Below, piece after piece: positions 54,401 to 63,600 of a stretch of DNA of 64,000 bases. A program made the translations under genes and the position numbers. The DNA lies in NCBI GenBank assembly GCA_964023205.1, contig OZ026846.1, positions 35,236,194-35,300,193 of the forward strand, given 5' to 3'. Origin of the DNA: Lutraria lutraria (taxonomy: Eukaryota; Mollusca; Bivalvia; Venerida; Mactridae). How positions within the stretch are numbered: position 1 is the stretch's first letter; each line of letters starts with the position of its first letter. The notes under the pieces were generated by a model. That model was not told where the DNA came from, ran no database searches, and saw only the letters and a program-made list of their open reading frames with translations.

Positions 54401-56838
54401 GGGAACATGGTCTTGGTCTGGCGAATGCATGACCGGACAACCTGGGGGGGACATGGTCTCGGACTGGAGAATGCATGACCGGGCAACCGGGGAGGGGGGA
54501 ACATGGTCTTGGTCTGGCGAATGCATGACCGGGCAACCGGGGAGGGGGGAACATGGTCTTGGTCTGGCGAATGCATGACCGGACAACCTGGGGGGGACAT
54601 GGTCTCGGACTGGAGAATGCATGACCGGGCAACCTGGGGGGGACATGGTCTCGGACTGGAGAATGCATGACCGGACAACCTGGGGAGGACATGGTCTCGG
54701 ACTGGAGAATGCATGACCAGGCAACCGGGGAGGGGGGAACATGGTCTCGGACAGGAGAATGCATGACCGGACAACTTGGGGAGGACATGGTCTTGGACTG
54801 GAGAAAGCATGACCGGACAACCTGGGGGGGACATGGTCTCGGACTGGATAATGCATGACCGGACAACCTGGGGGGGACATGGTCTCGGACTGGAGAATGC
54901 ATGACCGGACAACCTGGGGGGGACATGGTCTCGGACTGGAGAATGCATGACCGGACAACCTGGGGAGGACATGGTCTCGGACTGGAGAATGCATGACCAG
55001 ACAACCGTGGGGGAACATGGTCTCGGACTGGATAATGCATGACCGGGCAACCGGGGAGGCAGGAACATGGTCTCGGACTGGAGAATGCATGACCGGGCAA
55101 CCTGGGGGGGACATGGTCTCGGACTGGAGAATGCATGACCGGACAACTTGGTGAGGACATGGTCTCGGACTGGAGAAAGCATGACCGGACAACCTGGGGG
55201 GGACATGGTCTCGGACTGGAGAATGCATGACCGGACAACTTGGGGAGGACATGGTCTCGGACTGGAGAAAGCATGACCGGACAACCTGGGGGGGACATGG
55301 TCTCGGACTGGAGAATGCATGACCGGGCAACCGGTGCGTGGGGAACATGGTCTCGGACTGGAGAAGGCATGACCGGACAACCTGGGGGGGACATGGTCTC
55401 GGACTGGAGAATGCATGACCAGACAACCTGGGGAGGACATGGTCTCGGACTGGAGAAAGCATGACCGGGCAACCGGGGAGGGGGGAACATGGTCTCGGAC
55501 TGGAGAATGCATGACCGGGCAACTGGGGAGGGGGGAACATGGTCTCGGACTGGAGAATGCATGACCGGGCAACCTGGGGGGGACATGGTCTCGGACTGGA
55601 GAATGCATGACCGGGCAACCGGGGAGGCAGGAACATGGTCTCGGACTGGAGAATGCATGACCGGGCAACCAGGGGGGGACATGGTCTCGGACTGGAGAAT
55701 GCATGACCGGGCAACCGGGGAGGGGGGAACATGGTCTTGGACTGGCGAATGCATGACCGGACAACCTGGGGGGGACATGGTCTCGGACTGGAGAATGCAT
55801 GACCGGACAACCTGGGGAGGACATGGTCTCGGACTGGAGAATGCATGACCAGACAACCGTGGGGGAACATGGTCTCGGACTGGATAATGCATGACCGGGC
55901 AACCGGGGAGGGGGGAACATGGTCTGGGACTGGAGAATGCATGACCGGACAACTTGGGGAGGACATGGTCTTGGACTGGAGAAAGCATGACCGGACAACC
56001 TGGGGGGGACATGGTCTCGGACTGGAGAATGCATGACCGGGCAACCTGGCGGGGACATGGTCTCGGACTGGAGAATGCATGACCGGACAACCTGGGGAGG
56101 ACATGGTCTCGGACTGGAGAATGCATGACCGGGCAACCGGGGAGGGGGGACATGGTCTCGGACTGGAGAATGCATGACCGGACAACTTGGGGAGGACATG
56201 GTCTTGGACTGGAGAAAGCATGACCGGACAACCTGGGTGGGACATGGTCTCGGACTGGATAATGCATGACCGGACAACCTGTGGGGACATGGTCTCGGAC
56301 TGGAGAATGCATGACCGGGCAACCGGGGAGGGGGGAACATGGTCTTGGACTGGCGAATGCATGACCGGACAACCTGGGGGGGACATGGTCTCGGACTGGA
56401 GAATGCATGACCGGACAACCTGGGGAGGACATGGTCTCGGACTGGAGAATGCATGACCGGACAACCTGGGGGGGACATGGTCTCGGACTGGAGAATGCAT
56501 GACCGGACAACCTGGGGAGGACATGGTCTCGGACTGGAGAAAGCATGACCGGGCAACCGGGGAGGGGGGAACATGGTCTCGGACTGGAGAATGCATGACC
56601 GGGCAACTGGGGAGGGGGGAACATGGTCTCGGACTGGAGAATGCATGACCGGGCAACCGGGGAGGCAGGAACATGGTCTCGGACTGGAGAATGCATGACC
56701 GGGCAACCAGGGGGGGACATGGTCTCGGACTGGAGAATGCATGACCGGGCAACCGGGGAGGGGGGAACATGGTCTTGGACTGGCGAATGCATGACCGGAC
56801 AACCTGGGGGGGACATGGTCTCGGACTGGAGAATGCAT
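48424..56838. repeat. 8,534-bp super-unit, copy 2
   Basis: Every variant landmark checked matches copy 1, including catgatatcgg near 48,518, tctcgtactgg near 51,365, tcggacaggag near 52,495, the 902-bp internal duplication and the tctgggactgg marker near 55,924. Two differences were found. An 8-G tail near 44,130 is a 7-G tail here near 52,670, changing the offset to 8,533. The segment 47,401-47,541 (141 bp) is absent after 55,932, changing it to 8,392. Similarity ends near 56,840. Confidence 0.88.
55925..55945. repeat. Junction of a 141-bp deletion in unit copy 2
   Basis: After the shared tctgggactgg marker, copy 1 continues with monomers of 46, 46 and 49 bp (47,401-47,541) that copy 2 lacks; both then read gaccggacaacttgggg. 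Head-to-tail phase is intact, as expected for exchange between aligned monomers. Confidence 0.85.
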
Positions 56839-59800
56839 GACCGGACAACCTGGGGAGGACATGGTCTCGGACTGGAGAATGCATGACCAGACAACCGTGG
56901 GGGAACATGGTCTCGGACTGGATAATGCATGACCGGGCAACCGGGGAGGCAGGAACATGGTCTCGGACTGGAGAAAGCATGACCGGACAACCTGGGGGGG
57001 ACATGGTCTCGGACTGGAGAATGCATGACCGGACAACTTGGGGAGGACATGGTCTCGGACTGGAGAAAGCATGACCGGACAACCTGGGGGGACATGGTCT
57101 CGGACTGGAGAATGCATGACCGGGCAACCAGGGGGGGATATGGTCTCGGACTGGAGAATGCATGACCGGACAACTGGGGAGGGAGGAACATGGTCTCGGA
57201 CTGGAGAATGCATGACCGGGCAACCTGGGGGGGACATGGTCTCGGACTGGAGAATGCATGACCGGACAACCTGGGGAGGACATGGTCTCGGACTGGAGAA
57301 TGCATGACCAGACAACCGTGGGGGAACATGGTCTCGGACTGGATAATGCATGACCGGGCAACCGGGGAGGCAGGAACATGGTCTCGGACTGGAGAAAGCA
57401 TGACCGGACAACCTGGGGGGGACATGGTCTCGGACTGGAGAATGCATGACCGGACAACTTGGGGAGGACATGGTCTCGGACTGGAGAAAGCATGACCGGA
57501 CAACCTGGGGGGACATGGTCTCGGACTGGAGAATGCATGACAGGACAACCTGGGGAGGACATGGTCTCGGACTGGAGAATGCATGACCGGACAACATGGG
57601 GGGGACATGGTCTCGGACTTGAGAATGCATGACCGGACAACTTGGGGGGGACATGGTCTCGGACTGGAGAATGCATGACCGGGCAACCGGGGAGGGGGGG
57701 ACATGGTCTCGGACTGGAGAATGCATGACCGGACAACCTGGGGAGGACATGGTCTCGGACTGGAGAAAGCATGACCGGGCAACCGGGGAGGGGGGAACAT
57801 GGTCTCGGACTGGAGAATGCATGACCGGGCAACTGGGGAGGGGGGAACATGGTCTCGGACTGGAGAATGCATGACCGGGCAACCGGGGAGGCAGGAACAT
57901 GGTCTCGGACTGGAGAATGCATGACCGGGCAACCAGGGGGGGACATGGTCTCGGACTGGAGAATGCATGACCGGGCAACCGGGGAGGGGGGAACATGGTC
58001 TTGGACTGGCGAATGCATGACCGGACAACCTGGGGGGGACATGGTCTCGGACTGGAGAATGCATGACCGGACAACCTGGGGAGGACATGGTCTCGGACTG
58101 GAGAATGCATGACCGGACAACCTGGGGGGGACATGGTCTCGGACTGGAGAATGCATGACCGGACAACCTGGGGAGGACATGGTCTCGGACTGGAGAATGC
58201 ATGACCGGGCAACCGGGGAGGGGGGAACATGGTCTCGGACTGGAGAATGCATGACCGGGCAACCGGGGAGGGGGGAACATGGTCTTGGACTGGCGAATGC
58301 ATGACCGGACAACCTGGGGGGGACATGGTCTCGGACTGGAGAATGCATGACCGGGCAACCTGGTGGGGACATGGTCTCGGACTGGAGAATGCATGACCGG
58401 GCAACCAGGGGGGGATATGGTCTCGGACTGGAGAATGCATGACCGGACAACTGGGGAGGGAGGAACATGGTCTCGGACTGGAGAATGCATGAACGGGCAA
58501 CCTGGGGGGGACATGGTCTCGGACTGGAGAATGCATGACCGGGCAACCGGGGAGGCAGGAACATGGTCTCGGACTGGAGAATGCATGACCGGGCAACCAG
58601 GGGGGGATATGGTCTCGTACTGGAGAATGCATGACCGGACAACTTGGGGGGGACATGGTCTCGGACTGGAGAATGCATGACCGGGCAACCGGGGAGGGTG
58701 GAACATGGTCTTGGACTGGCGAATGCATGACCGGACAACCTGGGGGGGACATGGTCTCGGACTGGAGAATGCATGACCGGACAACCTGGGGAGGACATGG
58801 TCTCGGACTGGAGAATGCATGACCGGGCAACCGGGGAGGGGGGACATGGTCTCGGACTGGAGAATGCATGACCGGACAACTTGGGGAGGACATGGTCTTC
58901 GACTGGAGAAAGCATGACCGGACAACCTGGGGGGGACATGGTCTCGGACTGGAGAATGCATGACCGGGCAACCTGGCGGGGACATGGTCTCGGACTGGAG
59001 AATGCATGACCGGACAACCTGGGGAGGACATGGTCTCGGACTGGAGAATGCATGACCGGGCAACCGGGGAGGGGGGACATGGTCTCGGACTGGAGAATGC
59101 ATGACCGGACAACTTGGGGAGGACATGGTCTTGGACTGGAGAAAGCATGACCGGACAACCTGGGTGGGACATGGTCTCGGACTGGATAATGCATGACCGG
59201 ACAACCTGGGGGGGACATGGTCTCGGACTGGATAATGCATGACCGGACAACCTGGGGGGGACATGGTCTCGGACTGGAGAATGCATGACCGGACAACCTG
59301 GGGAGGACATGGTCTCGGACTGGAGAATGCATGACCAGACAACCGTGGGGGAACATGGTCTCGGACTGGATAATGCATGACCGGGCAACCGGGGAGGCAG
59401 GAACATGGTCTCGGACTGGAGAAAGCATGACCAGACAACCTGGGGGGACATGGTCTCGGACTGGAGAATGCATGACAGGACAACCTGGGGGGACATGGTC
59501 TCGGACTGGAGAATGCATGACCGGGCAACCAGGGGGGGATATGGTCTCGGACTGGAGAATGCATGACCGGACAACTGGGGAGGGAGGAACATGGTCTCGG
59601 ACTGGAGAATGCATGACCGGGCAACCTGGGGGGGACATGGTCTCGGACTGGAGAATGCATGACCGGACAACCTGGGGAGGACATGGTCTCGGACTGGAGA
59701 ATGCATGACCAGACAACCGTGGGGGAACATGGTCTCGGACTGGATAATGCATGACCGGGCAACCGGGGAGGCAGGAACATGGTCTCGGACTGGAGAAAGC

Positions 59801-60620
59801 ATGACCGGACAACCTGGGGGGGACATGGTCTCGGACTGGAGAATGCATGACCGGACAACTTGGGGAGGACATGGTCTCGGACTGGAGAAAGCATGACCGG
59901 ACAACCTGGGGGGACATGGTCTCGGACTGGAGAATGCATGACAGGACAACCTGGGGAGGACATGGTCTCGGACTGGAGAATGCATGACCGGACAACATGG
60001 GGGGGACATGGTCTCGGACTTGAGAATGCATGACCGGACAACTTGGGGGGGACATGGTCTCGGACTGGAGAATGCATGACCGGGCAACCGGGGAGGGGGG
60101 GACATGGTCTCGGACTGGAGAATGCATGACCGGACAACCTGGGGAGGACATGGTCTCGGACTGGAGAAAGCATGACCGGGCAACCGGGGAGGGGGGAACA
60201 TGGTCTCGGACTGGAGAATGCATGACCGGGCAACTGGGGAGGGGGGAACATGGTCTCGGACTGGAGAATGCATGACCGGGCAACCGGGGAGGCAGGAACA
60301 TGGTCTCGGACTGGAGAATGCATGACCGGGCAACCAGGGGGGGACATGGTCTCGGACTGGAGAATGCATGACCGGGCAACCGGGGAGGGGGGAACATGGT
60401 CTTGGACTGGCGAATGCATGACCGGACAACCTGGGGGGGACATGGTCTCGGACTGGAGAATGCATGACCGGACAACCTGGGGAGGACATGGTCTCGGACT
60501 GGAGAATGCATGACCAGACAACCGTGGGGGAACATGGTCTCGGACTGGATAATGCATGACCGGGCAACCGGGGAGGCAGGAACATGGTCTCGGACTGGAG
60601 AAAGCATGACCGGACAACCT
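56839..60620. repeat. Mosaic of shorter HOR blocks
   Basis: A 1.04-kb segment at about 57,071-58,107 recurs at 59,472-60,508, a spacing of 2,401 bp. Both carry the rare acaacatggg monomer (57,596 and 59,997). The intervening 1.36 kb contains tctcgtactgg and gggtggaac monomers like those near 51,365, a tggtgggg tail near 58,362, and a ggtcttcgactgg variant at 58,900 seen nowhere else. Stretches resembling 47.5-47.9 kb and 59.1-59.4 kb resembling 29.9-30.1 kb show several separate donors. Confidence 0.75.
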
Positions 60621-63600
60621 GGGGGGACATGGTCTCGGACTTGAGAATGCATGACCGGACAACTTGGGGGGGACATGGTCTCGGACTGGAGAATGCATGA
60701 CCGGACAACCTGGGGAGGACATGGTCTCGGACTGGAGAATGCATGACCGGGCAACCGGGGAGGGGGGAACATGGTCTCGGACTGGAGAATGCATGACCGG
60801 GCAACCGGGGAGGGGGGAACATGGTCTTGAACTGGCGAATGCATGACCGGACAACCTGGGGGGGACATGGTCTCGGACTGGAGAATGCATGACCGGGCAA
60901 CCTGGGGGGGACATGGTCTCGGACTGGAGAATGCATGACCGGGCAACCAGGGGGGGATATGGTCTCGGACTGGAGAATGCATGACCGGACAACTGGGGAG
61001 GGAGGAACATGGTCTCGGACTGGAGAATGCATGACCGGGCAACCTGGGGGGGACATGGTCTCGGACTGGAGAATGCATGACCGGGCAACCGGGGAGGCAG
61101 GAACATGGTCTCGGACTGGAGAATGCATGACCGGGCAACCAGGGGGGGATATGGTCTCGTACTGGAGAATGCATGACCGGACAACTTGGGGGGGACATGG
61201 TCTCGGACTGGAGAATGCATGACCGGGCAACCGGGGAGGGTGGAACATGGTCTTGGACTGGCGAATGCATGACCGGACAACCTGGGGGGGACATGGTCTC
61301 GGACTGGAGAATGCATGACCGGACAACCTGGGGGGGACATGGTCTCGGACTGGAGAATGCATGACCGGGCAACCGGGGAGGGGGGACATGGTCTCGGACT
61401 GGAGAATGCATGACCGGACAACTTGGGGAGGACATGGTCTTGGACTGGAGAAAGCATGACCGGACAACCTGGGTGGGACATGGTCTCGGACTGGATAATG
61501 CATGACCGGACAACCTGGGGAGGACATGGTCTCGGACTGGAGAATGCATGACCAGACAACCGTGGGGGAACATGGTCTCGGACTGGATAATGCATGACCG
61601 GGCAACCGGGGAGGCAGGAACATGGTCTCGGACTGGAGAAAGCATGACCGGACAACCTGGGGGGGACATGGTCTCGGACTGGAGAATGCATGACCGGACA
61701 ACTTGGGGAGGACATGGTCTCGGACTGGAGAAAGCATGACCGGACAACCTGGGGGGACATGGTCTCGGACTGGAGAATGCATGACAGGACAACCTGGGGA
61801 GGACATGGTCTCGGACTGGAGAATGCATGACCGGACAACCTGGGGGGGACATGGTCTCGGACTTGAGAATGCATGACCGGACAACTTGGGGGGGACATGG
61901 TCTCGGACTGGAGAATGCATGACCGGGCAACCGGGGAGGGGGGGACATGGTCTCGGACTGGAGAATGCATGACTGGACAACCTGGGGAGGACATGGTCTC
62001 GGACTGGAGAATGCATGACCGGGCAACCGGGGAGGGGGGAACATGGTCTCGGACTGGAGAATGCATGACCGGGCAACCGGGGAGGGGGGAACATGGTCTT
62101 GGACTGGCGAATGCATGACCGGACAACCTGGGGGGGACATGGTCTCGGACTGGAGAATGCATGACCGGGCAACCTGGGGGGGACATGGTCTCGGACTGGA
62201 GAATGCATGACCGGACAACCTGGGGAGGACATGGTCTCGGACTGGAGAATGCATGACCAGGCAACCGGGGAGGGGGGAACATGGTCTCGGACAGGAGAAT
62301 GCATGACCGGACAACTTGGGGAGGACATGGTCTTGGACTGGAGAAAGCATGACCGGACAACCTGGGGGGGACATGGTCTCGGACTGGAGAATGCATGACC
62401 GGACAACTTGGGGAGGACATGGTCTTGGACTGGAGAAAGCATGACCGGACAACCTGGGGGGGACATGGTCTCGGACTGGAGAATGCATGACCGGGCAACC
62501 TGGCGGGGACATGGTCTCGGACTGGAGAATGCATGACCGGAAAACCTGGGGAGGACATGGTCTCGGACTGGAGAATGCATGACCGGGCAACCGGGGAGGG
62601 GGGACATGGTCTCGGACTGGAGAATGCATGACCGGACAACTTGGGGAGGACATGGTCTTGGACTGGATAATGCATGACCGGACAACCTGGGGGGGACATG
62701 GTCTCGGACTGGAGAATGCATGACCGGACAACCTGGGGAGGAAATGGTCTCGGACTGGAGAATGCATGACCAGACAACCGTGGGGGAACATGGTCTCGGA
62801 CTGGATAATGCATGACCGGACAACCTGGGGGGGACATGGTCTCGGACTGGAGAATGCATGACCGGACAACCTGGGGAGGACATGGTCTCGGACTGGAGAA
62901 AGCATGACCGGACAACCTGGGGGGGACATGGTCTCGGACTGGAGAATGCATGACCGGACAACTTGGGGAGGACATGGTCTCGGACTGGAGAAAGCATGAC
63001 CGGACAACCTGGGGGGACATGGTCTCGGACTGGAGAATGCATGACAGGACAACCTGGGGAGGACATGGTCTCGGACTGGAGAATGCATGACCGGACAACC
63101 TGGGGGGGACATGGTCTCGGACTTGAGAATGCATGACCGGACAACCTGGGGGGGACATGGTCTCGGACTGGAGAATGCATGACCGGACAACCTGGGGGGG
63201 ACATGGTCTCGGACTTGAGAATGCATGACCGGACAACCTGGGGGGGACATGGTCTCGGACTGGAGAATGCATGACCGGGCAACCGGGGAGGGGGGGACAT
63301 GGTCTCGGACTGGAGAATGCATGACCGGACAACCTGGGGAGGACATGGTCTCGGACTGGAGAATGCATGACCGGGCAACCGGGGAGGGGGGAACATGGTC
63401 TTGGTCTGGCGAATGCATGACCGGGCAACCGGGGAGGGGGGAACATGGTCTTGGTCTGGCGAATGCATGACCGGACAACCTGGGGGGGACATGGTCTCGG
63501 ACTGGAGAATGCATGACCGGGCAACCTGGGGGGGACATGGTCTCGGACTGGAGAATGCATGACCGGACAACCTGGGGAGGACATGGTCTCGGACTGGAGA

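Noticed and set aside
39890..56838. Assembly artefact as the explanation for the near-identical 8.5-kb copies
   Set aside because: Not excluded, but copy 2 has its own 141-bp deletion and a homopolymer difference and copy 3 has a separate 894-bp deletion, which favours real copies. Read-level data would decide.
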